Shown: piece by piece, positions 30,325 to 37,913 of the stretch
Layout of the letters: every line of letters starts with the position of its first letter
Position numbering within the stretch: the first letter of the stretch is position 1
DNA from: Pseudomonas graminis
GTDB taxonomy: Bacteria > Pseudomonadota > Gammaproteobacteria > Pseudomonadales > Pseudomonadaceae
Assembly (NCBI RefSeq): GCF_900111735.1
Contig: NZ_FOHW01000045.1
Coordinates: 1 to 41,258 of the forward strand
Length of the DNA stretch: 41,258 nucleotides
Reading direction: 5' to 3'
Notes under the pieces: model-generated
Database searches by the model: none
What the model saw: only the letters and a program-made list of their open reading frames with translations
What the model was told of the DNA's origin: nothing
Program-made: the position numbers and the translations under genes

Positions 30325-30639
30325 ATGATCTCGCACCAGAAATACGTCGACGACCCGCTGGCTGAATGGAAGCGGCTGCTCGAGGTTAGGCAAGACCTCG
30401 TTACCGATCCTGATGGCCAGCGGGCGAAGCTCAGGGAATTAGCAATGCTCGCTCACCACCGGCACCAGGTCGCTGCAGACGAGCTTTCGGACATGCTGGA
30501 AATCACGGATGCGGCGCGCGAGTGGGGATTGGTCGAGCTGGAGGAGGGGTACCACTTGGGACTTTTCCGCCGCCCAGAGCATGAGCTTGAAGCAGGGACC
30601 CAGTGTTTCTATAAAGGAAAGCTGATCAGAGTTTTGTAA
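30325..30639 (+). CDS. Putative SOS-regulated prophage protein (104 aa)
   Basis: 104 aa from ATG 30325. The protein is charged and helical (ISHQKYVDDPLAEWKRLLE, then LRELAMLAHHRHQVAADELS) with a possible small helix-turn-helix around residues 45-70, and it ends in GTQCFYKGKLIRVL. I do not recognise the family by name, although similar proteins seem to lie at the ends of other Pseudomonas prophages. The LexA-like operator directly upstream implies induction by DNA damage. Being the last gene before the attachment site, it has its own promoter and could act in induction, excision or host takeover. Confidence 0.72.
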   Translation: MISHQKYVDDPLAEWKRLLEVRQDLVTDPDGQRAKLRELAMLAHHRHQVAADELSDMLEITDAAREWGLVELEEGYHLGLFRRPEHELEAGTQCFYKGKLIRVL

Positions 30640-30852
30640 AGATCGGCAGGACGCCGTAGGAGGGGGAATCGCGCACGTGAACAAAACGTGAGTCACAGCG
30701 CTGAACAGCGTGTACACTGCGCGACTTCTTGAGACAGCGTAACCGTTTGCGGGCGGCGTAAGCTGTTGATAGTTAAAGGCTTTCCTCTGGTGAGGATGAT
30801 TTAGGTTCCAGCGCCGCAAGGTGTGAGAGTTCGAGTCTCTCCGTCCGCACCA
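30640..30852 (+). other. Right attachment region (attR-type junction)
   Basis: Phage DNA ends and host DNA begins within the tRNA-Leu fragment, so the crossover lies at or after 30798, probably in the anticodon loop segment. The 158 bp before it are non-coding phage DNA with short repeats (CACGTGA, CAAAACGTGAG) that could be integrase arm sites. No gene is seen here. Confidence 0.7.
30798..30852 (+). tRNA. 3' fragment of tRNA-Leu(UAG) left by prophage integration
   Basis: From G30798 the sequence is the anticodon loop (TTTAGGT, anticodon TAG), the 3' anticodon stem (TCCAG), the long variable arm of a type II tRNA, T arm GAGAG-TTCGAGT-CTCTC, acceptor strand CGTCCGC, discriminator A and encoded CCA (30850-30852). 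The D arm and a matching anticodon 5' strand are missing, so this copy is not a functional tRNA. The intact gene should be rebuilt at the other end of the prophage, outside the window. Confidence 0.85.
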
Positions 30853-30865
30853 GTTACAAGTCTCG

Positions 30866-30918
30866 CAACACCTTGGGTGTTGAGGGTTGAAAGAAAGCCG
30901 CCTTGTGCGGCTTTTTTT
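30866..30918 (+). terminator. Hairpin and intrinsic terminator after the tRNA
   Basis: A perfect 7-bp hairpin CAACACC/GGTGTTG (30866-30882) is followed by AAGCCGC/GCGGCTT (30895-30913) with a 5-nt loop and T run to 30918. It would end transcription from the tRNA-Leu gene before tig in an unlysogenised strain. Confidence 0.88.
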
Positions 30919-31225
30919 GTTTCAGCGTACTGCATTTAATGCGGTGCGAGCTTGGCGAGTCCACGACACAGGGCTCGTTTGGTGTGCTTCCAGGGGACTG
31001 GATCATGTTTCGGTCGTCCTTTTGCTTCCTTTATATAGGGGCGTATCAGGTGCGTTCCAGACACCTCCCGCAGGCTGAAACAGTCGTCTGTGACTCCCGG
31101 GCTGCATGCCACTTTATTTACCCTCATTCAGCAGGGTGACTTCTTGAGTTTGACCCACTAGAATGCTTGCCCTTGATTCTGGGGTCGGAAACGGCCGGCT
31201 AACGTCTGTGCAACGAGGAATATCA
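30919..31225 (+). promoter_or_regulatory. Intergenic region with the tig promoter
   Basis: No gene is seen between the tRNA terminator and tig. A sigma-70 promoter candidate is GTGACT (31136-31141), 17 nt, TAGAAT (31159-31164), about 60 nt before the tig start. A second AT-rich site, CCTTTATATAGG near 31028-31039, is palindromic and could be an upstream promoter or operator. Confidence 0.6.
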
Positions 31226-32536
31226 ATGCAAGTTTCTGTTGAAAACACTTCCGCTCTCGAGCGCCGCATGACCATTGGCGTGCCCGCTGAGCGCATCGAG
31301 ACTGAAGTCAACATGCGTCTGCAGCAGACCGCACGTAAAGCCAAGATCCCGGGCTTCCGCCCAGGCAAAGTGCCTATGAGCGTGATCCGCCAGCGTTACG
31401 AAGACGGTGCTCGTCAAGAAGCACTGGGCGACCTGATCCAGGCGACCTTCTACGAAGCAGTGGTCGAGCAAAAGCTGAACCCGGCTGGTGCACCTTCCGT
31501 CGAGCCTAAAACCTTCGAAAAGGGCAAGGACCTCGAGTACATCGCTACTTTCGAAGTATTCCCTGAGTTCACCGTGGCCGGTTTCGAGTCCATTTCCGTC
31601 GAGCGTCTGTCGGCTGACGTCGCTGATTCCGATCTGGACAACATGCTGGAAATCCTGCGCAAGCAGAACGTCAGCTTTGAAGTAGCCGACCGTGCTGCAC
31701 AAAACGAAGACCAGCTGAACATCGACTTCGTCGGCAAGATCGACGGTGAAGCGTTCGCTGGCGGTTCGGCCACCGGTACTCAGCTGGTGCTGGGTTCGGG
31801 TCGCATGATCCCGGGTTTCGAAGACGGTCTGGTTGGCGCCAAAGCCGGCGAAGAGCGCGTTCTGAACCTGACCTTCCCGGAGGATTATCAGAATCTGGAA
31901 CTGGCTGGCAAAACCGCCGAGTTCACCGTCACTGTCAACACCGTGTCGGCACCGACGCTGCCTGAGCTGAACGAAACGTTCTTCAAGCAGTTCGGCATCA
32001 AGGAAACCAACATCGAAGGCTTCCGCACCGAAGTTCGCAAGAACATGGAGCGCGAGCTGCGTCAGGCCATCAAGTCCAAGGTCAAGAATCAGGTAATGGA
32101 CGGTCTGCTGGCCGCCAACCCGATCGAAGTGCCTAAAGCGCTGCTGGAAAACGAAGTGAACCGTCTGCGCGTTCAGGCTGTTCAGCAGTTCGGCGGCAAC
32201 ATCAAGCCTGACCAACTGCCGGCAGAGCTGTTCGAAGAGCAGGCAAAGCGCCGCGTCGAGCTGGGTCTGATCGTGGCTGAAGTCGTCAAGCAATTCGACC
32301 TCAAGCCTGAAGACACCCGCGTTCGCGAGCTGATTCAGGAAATGGCTTCCGCTTACCAGGAGCCAGAGCAGGTTGTGGCCTGGTACTACAAGAACGAACA
32401 GCAAATGAACGAAGTTCGTTCGGTTGTGCTGGAAGAACAAGTTGTGGATACTGTTTTGCAGAAAGCGAGCGTGACCGATAAAGCGGTCTCGTACGAAGAG
32501 GCAGTCAAGCCGGTTGAAGCTCCGCAAGCCGACTGA
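31226..32536 (+). CDS. tig: Trigger factor, ribosome-associated chaperone
   Basis: 436 aa, the Pseudomonas length. The ribosome-binding signature GFRPGKVP is near residues 43-50. The FKBP-type prolyl isomerase domain lies about 160-245 (QLNIDFVGKIDGEAF to LNLTFPEDYQ) and the C-terminal chaperone arms follow. It binds nascent chains at the ribosomal exit. GAGGAA at 31215-31220 fits ATG 31226; an upstream ATG at 31163 falls in the promoter -10. The gene is followed by clpP, as in other gammaproteobacteria. Confidence 0.98.
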   Translation: MQVSVENTSALERRMTIGVPAERIETEVNMRLQQTARKAKIPGFRPGKVPMSVIRQRYEDGARQEALGDLIQATFYEAVVEQKLNPAGAPSVEPKTFEKGKDLEYIATFEVFPEFTVAGFESISVERLSADVADSDLDNMLEILRKQNVSFEVADRAAQNEDQLNIDFVGKIDGEAFAGGSATGTQLVLGSGRMIPGFEDGLVGAKAGEERVLNLTFPEDYQNLELAGKTAEFTVTVNTVSAPTLPELNETFFKQFGIKETNIEGFRTEVRKNMERELRQAIKSKVKNQVMDGLLAANPIEVPKALLENEVNRLRVQAVQQFGGNIKPDQLPAELFEEQAKRRVELGLIVAEVVKQFDLKPEDTRVRELIQEMASAYQEPEQVVAWYYKNEQQMNEVRSVVLEEQVVDTVLQKASVTDKAVSYEEAVKPVEAPQAD

Positions 32537-32560
32537 TTTCCTTCTCTCGTTCGAAAACAC

Positions 32561-32588
32561 CATAAGCCAGCCTTCGCGCTGGCTTATG
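32561..32588 (+). other. 11-bp hairpin between tig and clpP
   Basis: CATAAGCCAGC and GCTGGCTTATG form a perfect 11-bp stem with loop CTTCGC. There is no T run, so it is more likely an mRNA-processing or attenuating hairpin than a full terminator. Confidence 0.7.
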
Positions 32589-32627
32589 CGTATTCAAGAC
32601 ATGACTATTTGGGAGTGAATGCGAGAC

Positions 32628-33269
32628 ATGTCCCGCAATTCTTATATTCAGCAGAACTCTGACATCCAGGCCGCTGGCGGCCTGGTCCCGATGGTTATCG
32701 AGCAGTCCGCCCGTGGCGAGCGTGCCTATGACATCTACTCCCGCCTGCTCAAGGAACGCGTCATCTTCCTGGTCGGTCCGGTTGAAGACTACATGGCCAA
32801 CCTCATCTCGGCGCAGCTGCTGTTCCTTGAAGCGGAAAACCCGGACAAGGACATCCATCTTTACATCAACTCCCCAGGCGGTTCGGTGACTGCGGGCATG
32901 GCGATCTACGACACCATGCAGTTCATCAAGCCGGACGTTTCCACGACCGTCATGGGCCAGGCCTGCAGCATGGGCGCTTTCCTGTTGGCCGGTGGTGCCA
33001 AGGGCAAGCGTTTCGCACTGCCGAACTCTCGCGTCATGATTCACCAGCCGTTGGGCGGTTTTCAGGGGCAGGCGTCGGACATTGACATCCACGCGAAAGA
33101 AATCCTGTTCATCCGTCAACGTCTGAACGAGCTGCTGGCGCACCACACCGGCCAGACGCTGGAAACGATCGAGCGCGACACCAACCGCGACAACTTCATG
33201 AGCGCCGAACGCGCTGCTGAATACGGTCTGGTGGACTCGGTCATTGATCGGCGTCAGATGACCAAATGA
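32628..33269 (+). CDS. clpP: ATP-dependent Clp protease proteolytic subunit
   Basis: 213 aa with the catalytic triad S114 (ACSMGAF), H139 (MIHQPLGG) and D188, spaced as in E. coli ClpP. Fourteen subunits form the protease barrel driven by ClpX or ClpA. I chose ATG 32628 (MSRNSYIQQ), which is the family start. ATG 32619 is only 3 nt after GGGAG and is the alternative. The neighbouring clpX encodes the partner unfoldase. Confidence 0.97.
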   Translation: MSRNSYIQQNSDIQAAGGLVPMVIEQSARGERAYDIYSRLLKERVIFLVGPVEDYMANLISAQLLFLEAENPDKDIHLYINSPGGSVTAGMAIYDTMQFIKPDVSTTVMGQACSMGAFLLAGGAKGKRFALPNSRVMIHQPLGGFQGQASDIDIHAKEILFIRQRLNELLAHHTGQTLETIERDTNRDNFMSAERAAEYGLVDSVIDRRQMTK

Positions 33270-33277
33270 CTGCGTGA

Positions 33278-33346
33278 AGGGCAATGATCGCGGGCGGTTG
33301 CTACTTCCGTGCCGCCTGCGGACTTGAAAAATCGAGCAATTGCCCT
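33278..33346 (+). other. Long-range inverted repeat in the clpP-clpX spacer
   Basis: AGGGCAAT (33278-33285) and ATTGCCCT (33339-33346) are perfect 8-bp arms. They enclose a region with its own GGCGG/CCGCC pairing (33293-33297 and 33312-33316). It could fold as a branched mRNA structure between the two genes; there is no U tract. Confidence 0.5.
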
Positions 33347-33384
33347 CATCTTGTGTTGCAAGCCTACCGGATTGGATCGATCGA

Positions 33385-34668
33385 ATGACTGACACCCGCA
33401 ACGGCGAGGACAACGGCAAACTGCTTTATTGCTCCTTCTGTGGCAAAAGCCAGCATGAAGTGCGCAAGTTGATTGCCGGCCCCTCGGTATTTGTTTGTGA
33501 CGAGTGCGTCGACCTGTGCAACGACATCATCCGCGAGGAGGTGCAGGAAGCACAGGCCGAGAGCAGCGCGCATAAACTGCCATCGCCTAAAGAAATCAGC
33601 GGCATCCTTGACCAGTACGTCATTGGTCAGGAACGTGCCAAAAAGGTTCTCGCAGTAGCGGTGTACAACCACTACAAGCGACTGAACCAGCGTGACAAGA
33701 AAAACGACGACGTTGAATTGGGCAAAAGCAACATCCTGCTGATCGGCCCGACGGGCTCCGGCAAGACGCTGCTGGCGGAAACGCTGGCTCGGTTGCTCAA
33801 TGTTCCGTTCACCATCGCCGATGCCACCACCCTGACCGAAGCCGGTTACGTGGGTGAGGACGTCGAGAACATCATTCAGAAGCTGTTGCAGAAGTGCGAT
33901 TACGATGTCGAGAAGGCCCAGATGGGCATTGTCTACATCGACGAAATCGACAAGATTTCGCGCAAGTCCGACAACCCTTCCATCACCCGTGATGTGTCGG
34001 GCGAAGGCGTGCAGCAAGCGTTGCTGAAGCTGATTGAAGGCACCGTGGCTTCCGTCCCGCCTCAAGGTGGTCGCAAGCACCCGCAGCAGGAATTCCTGCA
34101 AGTGGACACGCGCAATATCCTCTTCATCTGTGGCGGTGCGTTCTCTGGCCTGGAAAAGGTCATCCAGAATCGCTCCACCAAAGGCGGCATCGGCTTCAAC
34201 GCCGAAGTACGCAGCAAGGAAGAGGGCAAGAAGGTCGGCGAGTCCCTGCGTGAAGTCGAGCCTGACGATCTGGTCAAGTTCGGTCTGATCCCGGAGTTCG
34301 TGGGCCGTCTGCCTGTACTGGCGACGCTGGACGAGCTGGATGAAGCTGCGCTGATGCAGATTCTGACCGAGCCAAAGAACGCGCTGACCAAGCAATACGG
34401 CAAGCTGTTCGAGATGGAAGGCGTGGACCTCGAGTTCCGTCCGGATGCGTTGAAATCGGTTGCCCGTCGTGCGCTCGAGCGCAAGACCGGTGCTCGCGGT
34501 CTGCGCTCCATCCTCGAGGGCGTTCTGCTCGACACCATGTACGAGATCCCGTCGCAATCCGACGTGAGCAAGGTGGTGATCGACGAGAGCGTCATCGAGG
34601 GCACCTCCAAGCCGCTGTTGATTTACGAAAATAGCGAGCCACCTGCCAAGGCGGCACCCGACGCGTAG
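33385..34668 (+). CDS. clpX: ClpX unfoldase, ATPase subunit of ClpXP
   Basis: 427 aa. The N-terminal zinc-binding domain has CSFC and CDEC pairs (residues about 15-40). AAA+ motifs are Walker A GPTGSGKT (near 120), Walker B IVYIDEIDK, pore loop GYVG, the RKH loop and the IGF tripeptide (GGIGFNAE) that docks on ClpP. It recognises and unfolds tagged substrates, including ssrA-tagged proteins. ATG 33385 gives the standard start MTDTRNGEDN. The ribosome binding site is weak. Confidence 0.98.
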   Translation: MTDTRNGEDNGKLLYCSFCGKSQHEVRKLIAGPSVFVCDECVDLCNDIIREEVQEAQAESSAHKLPSPKEISGILDQYVIGQERAKKVLAVAVYNHYKRLNQRDKKNDDVELGKSNILLIGPTGSGKTLLAETLARLLNVPFTIADATTLTEAGYVGEDVENIIQKLLQKCDYDVEKAQMGIVYIDEIDKISRKSDNPSITRDVSGEGVQQALLKLIEGTVASVPPQGGRKHPQQEFLQVDTRNILFICGGAFSGLEKVIQNRSTKGGIGFNAEVRSKEEGKKVGESLREVEPDDLVKFGLIPEFVGRLPVLATLDELDEAALMQILTEPKNALTKQYGKLFEMEGVDLEFRPDALKSVARRALERKTGARGLRSILEGVLLDTMYEIPSQSDVSKVVIDESVIEGTSKPLLIYENSEPPAKAAPDA

Positions 34669-34698
34669 CCTGCTGGCAACGCACCGGGCGACTGGAAA

Positions 34699-34724
34699 CG
34701 AAAAGGGCCCTCGGGCCCTTTTCG
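34699..34724 (+). terminator. Terminator after clpX
   Basis: CGAAAAGGGCCC (34699-34710) pairs with GGGCCCTTTTCG (34713-34724), a perfect 12-bp palindrome with A and T runs on the two sides, so it could work in both directions. Confidence 0.85.
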
Positions 34725-34782
34725 CGTTTCTTTCAAAGCCGGTCTGCGTTTCAGCGTGCTTTCGGTTTAACTCAAAGCGACG

Positions 34783-34811
34783 CTTGTTTTTTTAAGGTTC
34801 AACCCCCATCT
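34783..34811 (+). promoter_or_regulatory. Heat-shock (sigma-32-type) promoter for lon
   Basis: CTTGTTT (34783-34789), a 13-nt spacer and CCCCCATCT (34803-34811) fit the RpoH consensus CTTGAA-N13-CCCCAT. It lies 59 nt before the lon start, in keeping with heat-shock control of lon. Confidence 0.7.
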
Positions 34812-34869
34812 TGATTTTCAGCTTATTTATATCTGTCCTTGGCCTGAAGGCCGCCGTAGAGGCGAAATC

Positions 34870-37266
34870 ATGAAGACGACTATTGAACTGCCTCTCTTGC
34901 CACTGCGCGATGTTGTGGTTTATCCGCATATGGTTATCCCGCTGTTCGTGGGGCGCGAGAAGTCGATCGAGGCCCTTGAAGCGGCGATGACCGGCGACAA
35001 GCAGATCTTGCTGCTGGCGCAACGAAATCCGGCCGACGACGATCCCGGTGAAGACGCCTTGTACAACGTGGGTACCGTCGCCACCGTGCTGCAGCTGCTG
35101 AAGCTGCCTGACGGCACCGTGAAGGTTCTGGTCGAAGGCGAGCAGCGCGGCTCTGTCGAGCGTTTCATCGAGGTCGACGGCCATTGCCGCGCCGAAGTGG
35201 CGCTGATCGATGAAGTCGATGCCCCGGATCGTGAATCGGAAGTCTTCGTCCGTAGCCTGCTGGCGCAGTTCGAGCAGTACGTACAGCTGGGGAAAAAAGT
35301 CCCGGCGGAAGTGCTGTCCTCGCTTAACAGCATCGATGAGCCGGGTCGTCTGGTTGACACCATGGCCGCCCACATGGCGCTGAAGATCGAGCAGAAGCAG
35401 GAAATCCTCGAGATCATTGACCTGTCTGCCCGTGTCGAACACGTGCTGGCGTTGCTGGATGCCGAAATTGACTTGCTGCAGGTCGAGAAGCGCATCCGCG
35501 GTCGCGTGAAAAAGCAGATGGAGCGCAGTCAGCGCGAGTACTACCTGAATGAGCAGATGAAGGCCATTCAGAAGGAGCTCGGCGACAGCGAAGAAGGCCA
35601 CAACGAAATCGAAGAGCTGAAAAAGCGCATCGATGCTGCCGGCCTGCCCAAAGACGCGATGACCAAAGCCACCGCCGAGCTGAACAAGCTCAAGCAGATG
35701 TCGCCGATGTCTGCCGAGGCCACCGTTGTTCGCTCTTACATCGACTGGCTGGTCCAGGTGCCGTGGAAGGCACAGAGCAAGGTCCGTCTGGACCTCGCCC
35801 GCGCCGAGGACATCCTTGATGCAGACCACTACGGTCTGGACGAAGTCAAAGAGCGCATCCTCGAATACCTCGCCGTGCAAAAGCGCGTGAAGAAGATTCG
35901 CGGCCCGGTGCTGTGCCTGGTCGGTCCTCCTGGTGTGGGTAAAACCTCGCTGGCGGAGTCGATCGCCCACGCCACCAACCGCAAGTTCGTCCGTATGGCC
36001 CTGGGCGGCGTGCGTGATGAAGCTGAAATTCGTGGCCACCGTCGTACCTACATCGGTTCGATGCCAGGTCGCCTGATCCAGAAGATGACCAAGGTCGGCG
36101 TGCGCAACCCGCTGTTCTTGCTCGATGAAATCGACAAGATGGGCAGCGACATGCGCGGTGACCCGGCGTCGGCGTTGCTGGAAGTGCTCGACCCCGAGCA
36201 GAACCACAACTTCAACGACCATTACCTGGAAGTCGACTACGACCTGTCCGACGTGATGTTCCTGTGCACCGCCAACTCGATGAACATTCCGCCGGCGCTG
36301 CTCGACCGTATGGAAGTCATCCGTCTGCCTGGCTACACCGAAGACGAGAAGATCAACATCGCGACCAAGTACCTCTCGCCCAAGCAGATCGCTGCCAACG
36401 GCTTGAAGAAAGGCGAGATCGAGTTCGAAGTCGAGGCCATCCGCGACATCATCCGTTACTACACCCGTGAAGCGGGCGTGCGTAGCCTTGAGCGTCAGAT
36501 CGCCAAGGTCTGCCGCAAGGCGGTCAAGGAACACGCCCACGAGAAGCGTTTTTCCGTGACCGTTACGGCGGACATGCTCGAGAACTTCCTGGGCGTGCGC
36601 AAATTCCGTTATGGCCTGGCCGAACAGCAGGATCAGGTCGGTCAGGTGACCGGTCTGGCCTGGACTCAGGTAGGCGGAGAGCTGCTGACCATCGAGGCGG
36701 CGGTTGTTCCGGGCAAGGGTCAATTGATCAAGACCGGTTCGCTGGGCGATGTGATGGTCGAGTCGATCACTGCCGCGCTGACGGTGGTGCGCAGCCGTGC
36801 GAAGAGCCTGGGCATCCCTCTGGACTTCCACGAGAAGCGCGACACGCACATCCATATGCCGGAAGGCGCGACGCCGAAAGACGGCCCGAGCGCAGGCGTA
36901 GGCATGTGCACGGCGCTAGTGTCGGCACTGACGGGGATTCCGGTCCGCGCCGACGTGGCCATGACAGGTGAAATCACCCTCCGTGGACAGGTGCTGGCCA
37001 TCGGCGGTCTCAAGGAGAAATTGCTGGCCGCTCACCGTGGTGGCATAAAGACAGTGATCATCCCCGAAGAGAACGTTCGCGATTTGAAGGAGATCCCGGA
37101 CAACATCAAGGCAGACCTGCAGATCAAACCGGTTAAATGGATTGACGAGGTCCTCCAAATTGCGCTGCAATACGCGCCGGAGCCCTTGCCGGATGTGGCT
37201 CCCGAGATGGTTGCCAAGGATGAAAAGCGCGAGTCTGACGCCAAGGAGAGGATCAGCACGCATTAG
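34870..37266 (+). CDS. lon: Lon ATP-dependent protease
   Basis: 798 aa. The N-terminal LonN domain starts LPLLPLRDVVVYPHM. Walker A GPPGVGKT is at 352-359 and Walker B LFLLDEIDK follows. The proteolytic Ser-Lys dyad is S674 (PKDGPSAG) and K717 (GGLKEK), 43 residues apart as in E. coli. Lon degrades misfolded proteins and regulators such as SulA. An RpoH-type promoter precedes the gene and hupB follows, the common lon-hupB order. Confidence 0.98.
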   Translation: MKTTIELPLLPLRDVVVYPHMVIPLFVGREKSIEALEAAMTGDKQILLLAQRNPADDDPGEDALYNVGTVATVLQLLKLPDGTVKVLVEGEQRGSVERFIEVDGHCRAEVALIDEVDAPDRESEVFVRSLLAQFEQYVQLGKKVPAEVLSSLNSIDEPGRLVDTMAAHMALKIEQKQEILEIIDLSARVEHVLALLDAEIDLLQVEKRIRGRVKKQMERSQREYYLNEQMKAIQKELGDSEEGHNEIEELKKRIDAAGLPKDAMTKATAELNKLKQMSPMSAEATVVRSYIDWLVQVPWKAQSKVRLDLARAEDILDADHYGLDEVKERILEYLAVQKRVKKIRGPVLCLVGPPGVGKTSLAESIAHATNRKFVRMALGGVRDEAEIRGHRRTYIGSMPGRLIQKMTKVGVRNPLFLLDEIDKMGSDMRGDPASALLEVLDPEQNHNFNDHYLEVDYDLSDVMFLCTANSMNIPPALLDRMEVIRLPGYTEDEKINIATKYLSPKQIAANGLKKGEIEFEVEAIRDIIRYYTREAGVRSLERQIAKVCRKAVKEHAHEKRFSVTVTADMLENFLGVRKFRYGLAEQQDQVGQVTGLAWTQVGGELLTIEAAVVPGKGQLIKTGSLGDVMVESITAALTVVRSRAKSLGIPLDFHEKRDTHIHMPEGATPKDGPSAGVGMCTALVSALTGIPVRADVAMTGEITLRGQVLAIGGLKEKLLAAHRGGIKTVIIPEENVRDLKEIPDNIKADLQIKPVKWIDEVLQIALQYAPEPLPDVAPEMVAKDEKRESDAKERISTH

Positions 37267-37281
37267 GCCGGGAGGCCTTCC

Positions 37282-37311
37282 TTGACAGGTTTTTGGAGCC
37301 CTTGCTATAAA
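37282..37311 (+). promoter_or_regulatory. hupB promoter
   Basis: TTGACA (37282-37287) and TATAAA (37306-37311) are separated by 18 nt. This near-consensus sigma-70 promoter lies about 90 nt upstream of the hupB start, giving a leader with an A8 run. Confidence 0.85.
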
Positions 37312-37401
37312 GCGGCTCTTCAAGCCTGTTCAGGCCGCTCGTGTTCGTTTGGTTTCACCAAAAAAAACTTAGAAATACTCAAATATATAAGGGGACTTAG
37401 A

Positions 37402-37674
37402 GTGAACAAGTCGGAACTGATTGATGCCATCGCCGCATCCGCTGACATCCCGAAAGCTGCTGCCGGCCGTGCGCTGGATGCTGTAATCGAATCCGTCACT
37501 GGCGCTCTCAAGGCTGGCGACTCTGTTGTACTGGTAGGCTTCGGCACTTTCTCCGTCACTGATCGTCCTGCCCGTACCGGCCGTAACCCTCAGACCGGTA
37601 AAACCCTGGAAATTCCAGCGGCCAAGAAACCAGGCTTCAAAGCCGGTAAAGCTCTGAAAGAAGCCGTCAACTAA
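37402..37674 (+). CDS. hupB: DNA-binding protein HU-beta
   Basis: 90 aa, start GTG 37402 with AGGGGA at 37390-37395. The HU fold is plain: NKSELIDAIAASADIPKAAA at the N terminus, GFGTFSV, then the DNA-binding arm RPARTGRNPQTGKTLEIPA. HU-beta bends and compacts DNA and, in phage biology, aids integration and transposition complexes. Upstream in-frame codons lie in the promoter and leader and are not expected to be translated. Confidence 0.97.
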   Translation: MNKSELIDAIAASADIPKAAAGRALDAVIESVTGALKAGDSVVLVGFGTFSVTDRPARTGRNPQTGKTLEIPAAKKPGFKAGKALKEAVN

Positions 37675-37913
37675 GTTTCTTTTTACTTTGCCCGCCCGGA
37701 ACAGCGTTATCTCTGTTCGGGGCGTGAAGCGGCACGTGCGGTTGGTCAAGCGCTGGACTGTCACTCGGGGAACGCACATCGAACCCCGTCCGCTTTGCAA
37801 GTTACGAGAAGGCGCATCCTCGGATGCGCCTTTCTTCTATCCGGATTCAACCCACGCTCCGCGTTACCGTGTGCAGCAGCCTGGTGAGTCGAGTACAACC
37901 CTCTGGGGGATAC
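37675..37913 (+). terminator. hupB-ppiD spacer with terminator at 37809-37837
   Basis: AAGGCGCATCC (37809-37819) pairs with GGATGCGCCTT (37822-37832), followed by TCTTCT. Upstream, an imperfect hairpin CCCGGAACAG/CTGTTCGGGG (37695-37722) directly follows the hupB coding sequence and may also slow transcription or protect the short mRNA. No gene is seen in this spacer. Confidence 0.75.

Larger units (their letters stand above)
1..30852 (+). mobile_element. Right-hand part of an HK97-like siphophage prophage
   Basis: The genes run in lambdoid order: replication, putative Q-type regulator, holin/spanins, terminase, portal, protease, capsid, connectors, tail, fibres, lysis and cargo. All are on the + strand and most overlap by ATGA. 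The right boundary is a 55-nt tRNA-Leu 3' end at 30798-30852, followed at once by host sequence leading to tig. The left boundary, repressor and attL are not in the window. The tape measure protein without a contractile sheath gene indicates a long non-contractile tail. No broken structural gene is visible, so the prophage could be functional, which is an inference. Confidence 0.95.

Noticed and set aside
30749..30852. Complete unusual tRNA: GCGGGCG at 30749-30755 can pair with the acceptor strand CGTCCGC
   Set aside because: The total would be 104 nt with no proper D arm and a broken 5' anticodon stem, and one pair is G-U. Chance pairing in phage DNA beside the tRNA fragment is simpler.
31223..36855. 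Long minus-strand open frames opposite tig, clpX and lon (up to 687 codons)
   Set aside because: They mirror highly conserved + strand genes and arise from GC-rich third positions. They read as low-complexity His/Gln/Leu/Arg sequence and have no plausible family.
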